NCBI RefSeq assembly: GCF_046557915.1
Contig: NZ_JBHEBG010000002.1
Location: 434,001 to 498,000, forward strand
Length of the DNA stretch: 64,000 nt
Direction of reading: 5' to 3'
Source of the DNA: JBHEBG01 sp046557915
GTDB lineage: Bacteria; Bacteroidota; Bacteroidia; Flavobacteriales; Flavobacteriaceae
Numbering within the stretch: position 1 is the first letter of the stretch; each line of letters starts with the position of its first letter. The position numbers were made by a program, and so were the translations under genes. Shown one piece after another: positions 42,240 through 52,197 of this stretch. The notes beneath the pieces are model-generated. The model was not told the DNA's origin. It worked only from the letters and a program-made list of their open reading frames with translations, and did not search any database.

Positions 42240-42355
42240 AGTACACTGTCAATTGGTTTTCTGTAGGAAGATAACCATACCCCAAGTGGCATCCAAAAGA
42301 AATTATGACGCAAAATTATCAAGTTGGCACCTTAATTTGTCAACTCTATATAAAT

Positions 42356-43231
42356 CTAGAAGCCAGGTAACGGAACATAGGTGTTGTCGTTTTCCATCAT
42401 AGGGAAGGTCTTGTCTTTCCAAGCTGCTTTTGCCTTTTCTATCCTTGCCTTACTTGTTGCCACAAAATTCCAATAAATATGTCGTTCTTCCGGAAAAGTA
42501 TCTCCCCCAAAGAGCAAAATATGCGAATTAGGTGCCAATTCCACACTACAGGAATCTTCTACTTTGGAAACCAGAATATTTCCTTTTTCAATAGTTTGTC
42601 CGCAGGCAAGTATAGACCCTTCAACAACACAGATACCCAATTCTCCCTTTAAATTGTCTCGTGTATTTAGCTTGTAGACCTCCTTGTTCCTTATTTCTAC
42701 CATGAAGAGTGGTGAATGCACCGGTACTGGTGATTTTTTGCCGTACCCCTCCCCTGCCACCAATTTAAAAGTCGCAGAACCATCTACCCAGTTAGGAAGC
42801 CTATCCGCCGGTATGTGGTGAAACTCTGGTTCCATTTCTTCCAATTCACGGGGTAAGGCCACCCATATTTGATACCCATGAGCGGTAAATTCCTGGCCAT
42901 CTCTTAATTCTTTTGGTGTACGCTCGGTATGCGAAACCCCCTTACCAGCTACCATCCAATTTACTGAACCGGGTGTTATCCGCTGATACGTGCCTATCCC
43001 GTCTTCATGGATAATTTCTCCTTGCAGCATAAAGGTAAGTGTAGCCAAACCAATATGGGGATGCTGATCTACATCCATGTATTTTTGGGGCCCGAGAATT
43101 GTAGGACCCATATGATCTATAAAAATAAAAGGACCGATCATTCGCTTTTTACGAAAGGGAATTAACCTTCCTACCAAAAAATCTCCGATATCCCTGCTCC
43201 TTTCTTCTATGATAAGACCAATATTGGACAT
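42356..43231 (-). CDS. Pirin family protein
   Basis: The product has 291 residues of the bicupin pirin fold. The first cupin has the metal ligands in GPTILGPQKYMDVDQHPHIGLATLTFMLQGEIIHEDGIG (His, His, His/Glu) and SVNWMVAGKGVSHTERTP. Pirins are quercetinase-like or act as cofactors for regulators. It has no signal peptide, and is divergent from the downstream serine hydrolase with a 51-bp gap. Confidence 0.92.
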   Translation of the reverse strand: MSNIGLIIEERSRDIGDFLVGRLIPFRKKRMIGPFIFIDHMGPTILGPQKYMDVDQHPHIGLATLTFMLQGEIIHEDGIGTYQRITPGSVNWMVAGKGVSHTERTPKELRDGQEFTAHGYQIWVALPRELEEMEPEFHHIPADRLPNWVDGSATFKLVAGEGYGKKSPVPVHSPLFMVEIRNKEVYKLNTRDNLKGELGICVVEGSILACGQTIEKGNILVSKVEDSCSVELAPNSHILLFGGDTFPEERHIYWNFVATSKARIEKAKAAWKDKTFPMMENDNTYVPLPGF

Positions 43232-43282
43232 ATATTTATCGTATTAAATTAGTATCCTAAAACTACGATAATCCGTTACCTA

Positions 43283-44608
43283 ATGAAAATTTTTAAAAGA
43301 GTACTTGTCTTACTTATTGTATTGCTAGTTGCGGCAGTGGCCTACAACTATCCCAAACTAAATATTATTTCGGGCTTTGCAGCCAAAAATATGGCATCGA
43401 GTATCTTTATTGCCAATCGTACCGAGCAATCTATCGCCAAGAATGACAATAATTTTCCTTTAATCAAATTAGCAACTGCAAACTATGACCCTAAAGGAAC
43501 ATCTGCCAACGTATTTGGACTTAAGGAACGAACCGCTATCTGTAGGGATGGTCTAGGGTGTGCCTTAGCACAAAACGGTTACCAAAACAAAGGTTCTTAT
43601 CAAAGTCCTTCCAGGGCAAATCTAAAGAACAACCTGCCATTTCCATATGGTAATAATGGTACTAAGGATACCGTGTTTGCAGAGATAAACTATAACCAGT
43701 TACAAGAAGCGGTGGATTATGCTTTTTCCGTACCGGAAGCGAGAACGCGGACCGTATTGGTGGCTTATAAAAATAGGATTATCTCAGAAAAATATATCGA
43801 CGGGTTTGGCCCGGATACCAAAATTCTGGGTTGGTCCATGACCAAAAGTGTGTTGGCCACCCTTTATGGTATTTTGGAATATCAGGGAAAATTGGATATA
43901 AACAACAATTACCCCTTTAAAACCTCTAATGACGAAGGTAAAGCAAAGATAACCTTAAACCATTTGCTCCGCATGCAAAGCGGGTTGGAATGGGATGAAG
44001 ATTATGGTTCCATGTCCGATGTTAACCGAATGTTGTTTCTAGAAGACGACATGACTAAACCACAGGCCGAGAAAGATCTTATTGCCGCTCCGGGAGAAGT
44101 TTGGTACTACTCTTCCGGAACCTCAAATTTGTTATCGGGTATTCTAAGAAAGCATTTTGTAACGTATCAGGAGTATTTGGATTTTCCTTATACCGCTTTG
44201 ATCGATAAAATAGGAATGCAATCCATGCTGATAGAAACAGACTTGGCGGGTAATTTTGTAGGGTCTTCCTATGCTTGGGCCAATACGCGTGACTGGGCAA
44301 AGTTTGGGCTTCTATATCTAAACAATGGCCTCTGGAATGGAGAACAACTGTTTGACGAAAGATGGGTAGATTATGTTACTTCGCCAACACCCGGATCCGC
44401 AGGGACTTACGGTGGCCACTTTTGGCTTAATGCACACGGAAAATACCCAGATGTTCCGCGCGATCTTTTCTCCGCAAACGGCTTTCAGGGACAGCGTGTA
44501 TTTATTATTCCTTCCAAGGAGCTTGTAGTAGTCCGTACGGGTTTGGCAGAGGGAGCCAACTTTGACGTAAACTCTTTTCTTGCCAATATCATCGCCTCTA
44601 TAAACTAA
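43283..44608 (+). CDS. Beta-lactamase-family serine hydrolase, membrane anchored
   Basis: The product has 441 residues: an N-terminal hydrophobic anchor (about 5-22), then a linker and a class C-type hydrolase domain with SMTK in LGWSMTKSVLATLYG, YSSG in VWYYSSGTSNLLSG and HFWL near the C-terminus. It is likely a periplasmic esterase or peptidase. The paralogous hydrolase at 22776 has a lipid anchor instead. A bidirectional terminator follows downstream. Confidence 0.86.
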   Translation: MKIFKRVLVLLIVLLVAAVAYNYPKLNIISGFAAKNMASSIFIANRTEQSIAKNDNNFPLIKLATANYDPKGTSANVFGLKERTAICRDGLGCALAQNGYQNKGSYQSPSRANLKNNLPFPYGNNGTKDTVFAEINYNQLQEAVDYAFSVPEARTRTVLVAYKNRIISEKYIDGFGPDTKILGWSMTKSVLATLYGILEYQGKLDINNNYPFKTSNDEGKAKITLNHLLRMQSGLEWDEDYGSMSDVNRMLFLEDDMTKPQAEKDLIAAPGEVWYYSSGTSNLLSGILRKHFVTYQEYLDFPYTALIDKIGMQSMLIETDLAGNFVGSSYAWANTRDWAKFGLLYLNNGLWNGEQLFDERWVDYVTSPTPGSAGTYGGHFWLNAHGKYPDVPRDLFSANGFQGQRVFIIPSKELVVVRTGLAEGANFDVNSFLANIIASIN

Positions 44609-44798
44609 TCGATATCCTTTTGTCTGGTATTTCAAACGTTTGGTCGTTCATCGATGAGGTCAAATAACACAATACCTGCCACTGACAACAAAACTAAGCA
44701 TGTTCACAACAATAATTTCTTTTGGAGCTGGTTTGACAGTACTTTAGTAGTGTAATTAAAAAGGAGTTAATTTTTTCATTTTCATATAGTGTTCTCGT

Positions 44799-44836
44799 AA
44801 AAGGGCCTTGTCTTAACTGATAAGGCTCTTTTTAGT
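44799..44836. terminator. Hairpin terminator between convergent genes
   Basis: AAAAGGGCCTTGTC (44799-44812) pairs with GATAAGGCTCTTTT (44819-44832) with two G-T pairs and a 6-nt loop. T-runs flank the stem in both orientations. The remaining 44609-44798 holds no gene I can support. Confidence 0.8.
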
Positions 44837-44892
44837 TGAAGTTGCTTTCTTGCACACTTCCCCACGCTAAAGAAACACTAGGGTACAACTCC

Positions 44893-45735
44893 TTAAGGAA
44901 TCCATTTATTTTCCCCAAAGTTGGGTCTTCGTTTTTCAAGAAAGGCATTTCTACCCTCTTTTGCTTCATCCGTCATATATGCCAAACGGGTAGCTTCACC
45001 CGCAAAAACCTGTTGACCTACCATGCCGTCGTCGGTAAGGTTCATGGCAAACTTCAGCATTTTAATGGACGTTGGTGATTTTGCCAAAATTTCTTGGGCC
45101 CATTCATAAGCAGTGTCCTCTAGTTCCTCATGCGGAATTACGGCATTTACCATCCCCATTTCATAAGCAGCTTGGGCGGTATAGCTCCTTCCCAAAAAGA
45201 AAATTTCCCTGGCCTTCTTCTGACCTATCATTTTTGCCAGATACGCTGAGCCATAGCCACCGTCAAAACTAGTGACATCCGCATCCGTTTGTTTAAAAAT
45301 AGCGTGTTCTTTGCTAGCCAAAGTGAGGTCGCACACCACATGCAAGCTATGTCCCCCACCAACCGCCCATCCGGGAACTACGGCGATAACCACTTTAGGC
45401 ATAAAACGTATAAGACGTTGTACTTCGAGGATATTTAGGCGGTGCATACCATCCTCACCAACATATCCTTGATGTCCCCTTGCTTTTTGGTCTCCGCCAC
45501 TACAAAAGGAGTATACCCCATCTTTTGTGGAGGGACCTTCGGCGGAAAGTAACACCACCCCAATTGAAGTATCTTCCTGGGCATCATAGAAAGCCTGGTA
45601 CAGCTCACTTGTTGTTTTGGGCCGGAATGCGTTTCTAACATTGGGCCTATTAAAGGCTATGCGTGCCACCCCATCAGATTTTTTATAGGTTATATCTTCA
45701 AATTCCTTAACTACCTTCCAGTTTATGTCTTTCAT
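44893..45735 (-). CDS. menB: 1,4-dihydroxy-2-naphthoyl-CoA synthase MenB, type II
   Basis: The 280-residue crotonase-fold enzyme converts o-succinylbenzoyl-CoA to 1,4-dihydroxy-2-naphthoyl-CoA in menaquinone synthesis. Motifs: FCSGGDQKARG (78-87), VVPGWAVGGGHSLHVVCDLTLAS, FKQTDADVTSFDGGYGSAYLA (148-167) and QVFAGEATRLAYMTDEA. The Asp in QTDAD, where E. coli MenB has Gly, marks the bicarbonate-independent type II class. No other men genes are adjacent. Confidence 0.95.
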   Translation of the reverse strand: MKDINWKVVKEFEDITYKKSDGVARIAFNRPNVRNAFRPKTTSELYQAFYDAQEDTSIGVVLLSAEGPSTKDGVYSFCSGGDQKARGHQGYVGEDGMHRLNILEVQRLIRFMPKVVIAVVPGWAVGGGHSLHVVCDLTLASKEHAIFKQTDADVTSFDGGYGSAYLAKMIGQKKAREIFFLGRSYTAQAAYEMGMVNAVIPHEELEDTAYEWAQEILAKSPTSIKMLKFAMNLTDDGMVGQQVFAGEATRLAYMTDEAKEGRNAFLEKRRPNFGENKWIP

Positions 45736-45817
45736 TTTAATCTAAAAAATTGAACACCGTAAAGATAGGGTATACACGGCAAAATTGTGCAAAGCCAAAT
45801 GAAGCTGATTCAAAGAT

Positions 45818-47536
45818 TTACTTAGAGAGCGAAATAACGTTGTTGGAAGATACTTGTAGAAAGTTATAATTTACGTTCTTGTGATCTAGTTTAAGGATTT
45901 TAATGGTTTCCTCTGAGGTATTGTTATTTCTAATCGTTGTCTTTAGGTACGTAGGTGTATTTTCTTGGTTGCCGTTATAGGTGATGTTTACCAACCATTG
46001 TCCTTTGTCGATATCCTGAATTGAAAAAAAACGAGAAGAATACCCGCTAAATTTTTCGTCTAACAACAGCTCCCTATTTTGGTCATAAGAATGTTTCCAA
46101 GTGTAAAATCGTTTTTCCGGGTTTACAAATTGGATTTCGAACTCTGCATTGGGATTATTCCATTCCAATACCATGGAAATATCATCTTCCTTGGAATTTA
46201 AGGAATAACTTGCTGCGGCCAGTCCCAGCTTTTTCCCATGGTCTCCCATGAGCTGCAACATTTCCTCTTTTATGATTTTATCTACCCCTTCATTGGCGAG
46301 CTGGCTACCTCTCTTGTTAAGGTAATACCGATACAGGTACCACGCCCTTTTGTGTTCCCCAATTTGCACATAACTATTGGCGAAATCCCTTATAGCTTGA
46401 TACTGAAAAGGCTTGAGGGTAATTATCATTCTGTATATGGCGTGCGATTCTTTAAAATGAGCACGCTCTTCCAACAAATAAGCCAATATCCTAAGTGCGC
46501 TTATATCTTCCTTAAAGGTTTCTTTCATATCCTCAAGAACCTTATTGGCCGTTCTTTTGTCTTTATAATCGCTCAGAAAAAAATGGTGGACGTCCGCAAA
46601 AAAATGGGGCATACCACCATATATATTCTTTTGTTCTAGGTAAACCTCATACGCCAACCTTGGACTACCAGCTACCTGTAAGCGTTGTATATATTTGGGT
46701 GCTACCCCTAAACCACTATTTCGGGTTGTTGCTTCGTTATTGTATATATTGCCCTGTACTTGGGCGGCATCAAAATTTTGGAAACCTTCTGTATTTGAAT
46801 ATTGAAGGGACTGACCCACCGTACGTACAATAATTATTCCCCAGGGTGCCACTAACCCATATCTGGCTTGCGACCAGCTTCCGGGCATTACGGTAATACT
46901 TTTTACATCATTTATATTTATATGGTTAGGAGGATTACTGGGTGAATACAAAAGACCATCCACATCCCATGACAAGGGTTTTCCGCGCAATGTAGCAGAC
47001 GCATCATTGCCAAAGCCCACCACGGTTACCCCAGCAAATCTTCCGTTAATGGCGTCCAAAATTGAACCAGATATATTACTGATTTGGTCGTCCTTGATCT
47101 GCTTTACCCCAAAACCGATTTTTTCAGGATCTAATGTTCCAAAAAAGATGCCCGATAAGCGCGTTTTACGGTTCTTATCTTGTTTACGCTTGCTATCTTC
47201 TTCATTTTCCAAAACAATTTCATCCAGGTTGCTTGTAGCGATGGGCATGGTAATATTGAGGTAAGACGTTCTGCTATTTATTACCGAAGCTGCCCCGTTC
47301 CTACCTTTATACGAAAAAACCAAAACCTCATCATTCTTTGCCCAAATGACAAAATTGCCCAAAGCATCGGTACGTGTTTTTCGTTCCGTATCTTTTACGG
47401 TTACCGTCACTCCTGCAATGGGATCCCCATAATCCGATACACCGCCACGAATCTCACGAAGTTTTACATTACTATTTTGTGAAAACAATGGAGAGGCCAC
47501 CAAAAGAAATAAAAAGCACCAAATGTTCTTTCTCAT
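45818..47536 (-). CDS. CarboxypepD_reg-like + TonB plug protein lacking a beta-barrel
   Basis: The product has 572 residues with signal peptide 1-20 (PLFSQ). Residues about 24-105 form a CarboxypepD_reg-like domain (LREIRGGVSDYGDPIAGVTV). Residues 130-250 resemble a SusC-type plug (ISGSILDAINGRFAGVTVVG, DVDGLLYSPSNPP, DVKSITVMPGSWSQARYG, PWGIIIVRT). Instead of the approximately 500-residue barrel there is a helical, TPR-like middle (about 310-450, e.g. KHKRAWYLYRYYLNKRG) and a beta-rich C-terminus. It cannot be a transporter by itself. It might act as a plug-like sensor or scaffold in the periplasm. Confidence 0.8.
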   Translation of the reverse strand: MRKNIWCFLFLLVASPLFSQNSNVKLREIRGGVSDYGDPIAGVTVTVKDTERKTRTDALGNFVIWAKNDEVLVFSYKGRNGAASVINSRTSYLNITMPIATSNLDEIVLENEEDSKRKQDKNRKTRLSGIFFGTLDPEKIGFGVKQIKDDQISNISGSILDAINGRFAGVTVVGFGNDASATLRGKPLSWDVDGLLYSPSNPPNHININDVKSITVMPGSWSQARYGLVAPWGIIIVRTVGQSLQYSNTEGFQNFDAAQVQGNIYNNEATTRNSGLGVAPKYIQRLQVAGSPRLAYEVYLEQKNIYGGMPHFFADVHHFFLSDYKDKRTANKVLEDMKETFKEDISALRILAYLLEERAHFKESHAIYRMIITLKPFQYQAIRDFANSYVQIGEHKRAWYLYRYYLNKRGSQLANEGVDKIIKEEMLQLMGDHGKKLGLAAASYSLNSKEDDISMVLEWNNPNAEFEIQFVNPEKRFYTWKHSYDQNRELLLDEKFSGYSSRFFSIQDIDKGQWLVNITYNGNQENTPTYLKTTIRNNNTSEETIKILKLDHKNVNYNFLQVSSNNVISLSK

Positions 47537-47605
47537 AAAACACGGATTAATAAAAATCGTACTTCCTACTAAATTACTAAATATCAGTGAATTCTGCGAT
47601 AAAAT

Positions 47606-48886
47606 TTATTCGGGGCTTCTTTTGTTCTTGGCTTCGATCCATTTGGCCATGTATTTTGTACTGGCAGTAGTATGGTGCTGCAATAAGGAACCAATGAAGT
47701 TTTTGGTTCTATGTTCTGCTAATTTGTTTTGCAATTCTTCTATACCACGCAACAGCATATCGCCTAGCTTTTTTGCACTATACAAGCTATTGATTATTTC
47801 AATACCATTTTGTTGTACAGTATGCCAATTTGCTTCATCCGTATACAAACTTATTGCGGCTTTGGCAAAAGCTTTGGTATTCTCTGCAATTTCTCCGGCC
47901 CAAGGAAGATTTCCGTGCATTCCTTCCGCTCCTATTGGGGTTGTAATACTTGGAGTACCTGTTATCATAGCATCTGTTAGTTTACCTTTTATACCAGCCC
48001 CAAAGCGCAAAGGGGCCAGACTTACACGAGCGCTCCCTATAACTTCCATGGCATTTTGTGCCCTGCCCATAATGTGAAAGCCTTCGCTTGGCCGATGCAG
48101 TTGTGTTATATTTAGTGGTAGGTAAGCGCCATAAACAAACAGGTTTTCATTGGGCAACTCTGAGCGGATCAGGGGCCAAATTTCCTCTTTTAACCAAAGG
48201 ATAGCATCAATATTAGGGGTGTGCTTTCCATTTCCTATACACACAAAACCTGTTCTCTGGGCAAAAGAGGTCCATTTTTTTGTTTGGACGGTGGTAATCT
48301 CCTTCAGCATAAATGGGAGGTGCAAGAGTAAGGAATCATCAATTTTTAACTCGCGCTGCAGTAATTTCAGTTCGTAGGAGGAAATAATTAACGAAAGGTC
48401 CGAGCGGTAAATACTGGCTACTTCTCTTTTTGTAATTTCTGCATGCAACCAATCTTTGATACTAAAAGGATTGCCTGCTCTGTATGCTTTTTCCCTAACA
48501 TACCTTAACGAGTGTAAATCTTCGGTATCCAAAATCCGAATTGTATCGGGTAAATGCTGGGCTACGCGCCAACCAAATTGCTCTTCCGTCATAAACCTAT
48601 CGAATAGCACAATCTGGGGCTTCAGTTTTTTAATAAACACGTCAAAACCAATATCGTTTAATATTATTTTCGCCTTGTTTACCCCTAGGGCTTCCAAATC
48701 CAATGTAAATGCCGTTTCCAGTGCAGTGCTGGCAAAGGTTACTTGGTAGTTTTGTTGTACAAAGAATTGGATAAGCTGTAGCACTCTACCACCCGCGGCC
48801 GTTGAGCTGGGCTCTGGCCAAACAAAACCAATGATTAGAAGTTTTTTATGGGTTTGTGCCACCAAAACGCTACATCTTGGCCGCAA
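47606..48886 (-). CDS. Glycosyltransferase family 4 / GT1-like
   Basis: The product has 426 residues with two Rossmann-type halves: N-terminal KKLLIIGFVWPEPSSTAAG and C-terminal GFVCIGNGKHTPNIDAILWLKEEIWPLI, RVSLAPLRFGAGIKGKL and TPIGAEGMHGN. These are the GT4 family features of sugar transfer from nucleotide sugars. It starts within the end of the helicase gene (17-bp overlap); a later start is possible since the first residues (MRPRCSVLVAQTH) are not needed for the fold. Acceptor unknown. Confidence 0.82.
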   Translation of the reverse strand: MRPRCSVLVAQTHKKLLIIGFVWPEPSSTAAGGRVLQLIQFFVQQNYQVTFASTALETAFTLDLEALGVNKAKIILNDIGFDVFIKKLKPQIVLFDRFMTEEQFGWRVAQHLPDTIRILDTEDLHSLRYVREKAYRAGNPFSIKDWLHAEITKREVASIYRSDLSLIISSYELKLLQRELKIDDSLLLHLPFMLKEITTVQTKKWTSFAQRTGFVCIGNGKHTPNIDAILWLKEEIWPLIRSELPNENLFVYGAYLPLNITQLHRPSEGFHIMGRAQNAMEVIGSARVSLAPLRFGAGIKGKLTDAMITGTPSITTPIGAEGMHGNLPWAGEIAENTKAFAKAAISLYTDEANWHTVQQNGIEIINSLYSAKKLGDMLLRGIEELQNKLAEHRTKNFIGSLLQHHTTASTKYMAKWIEAKNKRSPE

Positions 48887-50381
48887 ACTTTTGAGAAATG
48901 TTCAGACGAAGTTTACGCTCGTAGTCTTCTTCTAACCACTCTTTATAGTTTTTGGTATTGTTCATTATGCAATAGGAATATTGGCGTACCCTATAGGCAA
49001 TTTCTTCCTTAAGTTCTTTTGCAAGTAGCCTGGCATCGAAAACATCTTCGCTATTTTCCACACATATTTTTGCATGTTGCTCTATGCTCCTTTCTAAAAC
49101 TGTTTTTGATTTAAGGCCTTGGGCAAATACTTTTTTATATTCTTCTTTGATATCAAAACCAATAACGTCCGATTTGCTGAACTTGGCCTTTAAATCTACA
49201 GGCATCTCATAAACAAATTCGCGCTCTATATCTTCGTCATTCTTAATATTTTCTAGAAAGAAATCCGGGAAGTGGAATATTTCTTGCCAATCCATTGGAG
49301 CATCCCACATACCAAATCTTGCCACGTTATTGCCAAGATCCAATACGGTAAATTCTTTCTTATTGGCCAATATCCTAGATCCCCTACCGATCATTTGGAA
49401 ATATAGTGTAAGTGATCTGGTAGCTCTATTCAACATAATGGTCTCTACGGTGGGCTCATCAAAACCCGTTGTAAGAATACTGACCGATGATAATATGGCA
49501 TCGGGTGTTTCCGAAAACCACTGAAGAATTTCTCGTCTTTCCGACACGGTGTTCTTATTATCTAGGTGGCGTATGTTATACCCCGCTTTTTTAAAGACGT
49601 CATAGACGTATTTGGACGTATTGATACCGTTGTTGAATATCAGTGTTTTTGTGCCCTTGGCCACTTCCTCATAGGCGCTTAGGAGTTTCCCCAACATACT
49701 CTGGTTACCATAGAGCTCATCGGAAGATTTAACGGTATAATCCCCATTGATCCCTAATTTTAAACCACGCAGACTCACATCGTGACTATACATGTTGGCC
49801 TTGGCCAAAAACTTCTTTTTGATCAATGCCGAAATAGACTCGCCCACTATAAGCTTTTGATAATTGTCCTTCATCGGTAATTTGATGTTAGAACTTAAAG
49901 GTGTGGCGGTAACCCCAAGGATGATAGAGTTTTCGAAATATTTGAACAGCTTACGGAAAGAATTGTAATGTGCCTCATCTATAATAACAAGGCCTATATT
50001 ATTGATTTCTACTTTTTCTTCTTGCAGCCTATTGTTAAGTGTTTCCACCATGGCCACAAAACACATATAGTCGTCCTGATCCTTGAGTTCTTTTACATCA
50101 CTATTGATGATCTTGTTGTTTACCCCAAAGCCATGGAGCATTTTGGAAGTTTGAGAGCTTAGTTCTATCCGATGTGTAAGGACTACAACTTTCTTTTTTG
50201 TCTCTTTGATATATCTGCGGACTATCTCAGAAAAAACCACGGTTTTACCTCCGCCCGTGGGGAGTTGATATAGTAAATTGACATCTGATGGAGATTCTTT
50301 AAAATACTTGAAAATAGTATTTAAGTCCTCCATCTGATAATCATAGAGGGTCTTTTCAATCTTGTCTGTTTGTACTTCCAA
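48870..50381 (-). CDS. Superfamily 2 DEAD/DEAH-box helicase
   Basis: The product has 503 residues. Motif I LPTGGGKTVVFSEI (40-53), motif II VIIDEAHYNSF, motif III-like GVTATPLSS, motif V TGFDEPTVETIML and motif VI QMIGRGSRI. This is the RecG/UvrB-like SF2 type seen in restriction-helicase and DNA-repair proteins. The C-terminal ~130 residues are helical and charged, probably nucleic-acid binding. It has no adjacent nuclease. It runs into the glycosyltransferase gene. Confidence 0.9.
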   Translation of the reverse strand: MEVQTDKIEKTLYDYQMEDLNTIFKYFKESPSDVNLLYQLPTGGGKTVVFSEIVRRYIKETKKKVVVLTHRIELSSQTSKMLHGFGVNNKIINSDVKELKDQDDYMCFVAMVETLNNRLQEEKVEINNIGLVIIDEAHYNSFRKLFKYFENSIILGVTATPLSSNIKLPMKDNYQKLIVGESISALIKKKFLAKANMYSHDVSLRGLKLGINGDYTVKSSDELYGNQSMLGKLLSAYEEVAKGTKTLIFNNGINTSKYVYDVFKKAGYNIRHLDNKNTVSERREILQWFSETPDAILSSVSILTTGFDEPTVETIMLNRATRSLTLYFQMIGRGSRILANKKEFTVLDLGNNVARFGMWDAPMDWQEIFHFPDFFLENIKNDEDIEREFVYEMPVDLKAKFSKSDVIGFDIKEEYKKVFAQGLKSKTVLERSIEQHAKICVENSEDVFDARLLAKELKEEIAYRVRQYSYCIMNNTKNYKEWLEEDYERKLRLNISQKFAAKM

Positions 50382-50512
50382 ATGCGTAGGCCGTTTTTAT
50401 TTTTAATTCGATGGGTAACGAGGTGTTTGGCGAAACATCAATTTTGCAAAACTAGCGGATTTTTATACTTAAACGAAATATTACAGCAGAAATTGAAAAT
50501 TAATTACAGGTA

Positions 50513-51022
50513 TCAATCCAGAATATCCAGTGTTCGAGAAAAGCGCTCTGCATGGGACCACCCCTGTTCTTGGGTAGTTAGATAAATTTTAACGATTCTT
50601 TCCTTAAAACCAGTTAATAGCCCATTAACGGATATGTAATGTACTGCTTCATCAAAAGAATTCAACATACTTTTGTAAAATGCTTCTGGAACATTTTTGT
50701 TCATGGAATACGATTGCGCTATTTCCATATTGTACAACATAATATCAGCGACCAAATGAGGCTCAACCCCGAGCTTGGCAAAATGTTTAATATACTTTTG
50801 GGCCACAGAACGCCTAGCTTTGGGTTTCCTTCGCTTTACCGGAAAATACTCGTTTGAAATTTTAATTTTCGCTTCCTGTATCAGTTTTTCCTCTTTGGGG
50901 TTAAAAACAAAGTTGTAATACTCCTTAACCACAGGAAACCGCTCATAAAGATCCATTAACTGGATTTCCAACTCTTTTTTCTTTAATTCCGAAACATATT
51001 TCTTCAAAGCTCTTTTGCTCAT
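50513..51022 (-). CDS. DUF6155 family protein
   Basis: ATG 51022 gives 169 residues; an in-frame ATG at 51070 adds 16 unrelated residues. The start MSKRALKKYVSELKKKELE and the phrases LYERFPVVKEYYNFVFNPKEEKLI and YFPVKRRKPKARRSVAQKYIKHFAKLG fit DUF6155, an all-helical soluble family of unknown function common in Flavobacteriia. It is transcribed away from the sigma-factor gene, with which it shares a 223-bp intergenic region. Confidence 0.82.
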   Translation of the reverse strand: MSKRALKKYVSELKKKELEIQLMDLYERFPVVKEYYNFVFNPKEEKLIQEAKIKISNEYFPVKRRKPKARRSVAQKYIKHFAKLGVEPHLVADIMLYNMEIAQSYSMNKNVPEAFYKSMLNSFDEAVHYISVNGLLTGFKERIVKIYLTTQEQGWSHAERFSRTLDILD

Positions 51023-51245
51023 ACACCATTCTGATTGATTATAAACGGATATCGCTTTTGGGATTACCAAATACCCTTACCAAAAATACTATATGTAAGT
51101 GTAATACTTATGGGATTTTAAGCCCATTTTTGAAAAGATTTTCCTCTTAATAAAATGGGTATAAGTATGTCTTAGGTTATTTGGATAATCCATAATAAAG
51201 ATGTATAATGAGAGTTTATACAACAACTAAATCCAAGCGTAATAT

Positions 51246-52109
51246 ATGAGGCAATTAAAGATTATCAAGCAGGTGACCAATAGGGAGTCCAAATCGTTGG
51301 ATAAGTATTTGCAAGATATCAGTAAAATAGAATTAATTACCGCCAATGAGGAAGTTGAATTGGCACAAAAAATAAGAACAGGAGACCAAGCGGCACTGGA
51401 AAAACTTACAAACGCAAATCTTAGGTTTGTAGTATCCGTTGCCAAACAATATCAAAACCAAGGCTTAAAGCTTCCGGATTTGATCAATGAAGGAAACGTA
51501 GGTTTGGTAAAAGCTGCCAAACGTTTCGATGAGACTAGAGGTTTTAAATTCATTTCCTATGCCGTTTGGTGGATTCGTCAGTCCATTCTCCAGGCATTGG
51601 CAGAACAATCGCGTGTGGTACGCTTGCCGTTGAATAAAATTGGTTCTATCAATAAGATAAAGAAAACCTTCTCCTATCTAGAACAAGCTCATGAACGACC
51701 TCCTTCTGCCGAAGAAATTGCCAAGGAATTGGAAATGACGGTTTCCGAGGTAAAACAGTCCATTAAAAACTCGGGAAGGCACGTTTCTATGGATGCCCCA
51801 TTAAAAGAGGGGGAAGATTCCAATTTGTATGACGTTATGAGGGCAGGCGAATCTCCCAAGCCAGATATGCAGTTAATGCAGCAGTCATTGAATACGGAGA
51901 TCAACAGGGCATTGGAAACGCTATCGCCTAGAGAGGCAGATGTGGTAAAGCTTTATTATGGCATTGGGGATCAACAGTCCATGACCCTTGCCGAAATTGG
52001 GCAGACATTTGATCTTACCAGGGAGCGGGTTCGGCAAATTCGGGAGAAAGCCATCCGTAAGCTTAGACATAACTCGCGCAGTAAATTACTAAAGACCTAT
52101 TTGGGATAA
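51246..52109 (+). CDS. rpoD: Primary RNA polymerase sigma factor (Bacteroidota sigma-70)
   Basis: The product has 287 residues, the usual length for the primary sigma of Bacteroidota, which lacks region 1.1. Region 1.2 SLDKYLQDISKIELITANEEVELAQKI, region 2 with NLRFVVSVAKQYQ, LPDLINEGNVGLVKAAKRFD and YAVWWIRQSILQAL, region 3 ERPPSAEEIAKEL, and region 4.2 TLAEIGQTFDLTRERVRQIREKAIRKL. This factor reads the TTG/TAnnTTTG promoters proposed elsewhere in the window. Confidence 0.96.
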   Translation: MRQLKIIKQVTNRESKSLDKYLQDISKIELITANEEVELAQKIRTGDQAALEKLTNANLRFVVSVAKQYQNQGLKLPDLINEGNVGLVKAAKRFDETRGFKFISYAVWWIRQSILQALAEQSRVVRLPLNKIGSINKIKKTFSYLEQAHERPPSAEEIAKELEMTVSEVKQSIKNSGRHVSMDAPLKEGEDSNLYDVMRAGESPKPDMQLMQQSLNTEINRALETLSPREADVVKLYYGIGDQQSMTLAEIGQTFDLTRERVRQIREKAIRKLRHNSRSKLLKTYLG

Positions 52110-52139
52110 TTATTGCGATTATTAAAAATTACAAATACA

Positions 52140-52172
52140 AAAAAGGAACTTACTAGCCGTAAGCTCCTTTTT
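52140..52172 (+). terminator. Terminator after rpoD
   Basis: AAAAAGGAaCTTAC pairs with GTAAGcTCCTTTTT (one internal mismatch) around loop TAGCC; the T run belongs to the right arm. Confidence 0.8.
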
Positions 52173-52197
52173 CATTTTAGTTTATTTGCCTTTGTAA

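Noticed and set aside
43283..44608. Antibiotic-resistance beta-lactamase
   Set aside because: SxxK and YxS motifs are shared with many esterases and peptidases; membrane anchor and sequence context do not support a true beta-lactamase.
44640..44790. Small RNA or small ORF between serine hydrolase and menB
   Set aside because: Only a 15-codon frame and no promoter-like element; no structure beyond the terminator hairpin.
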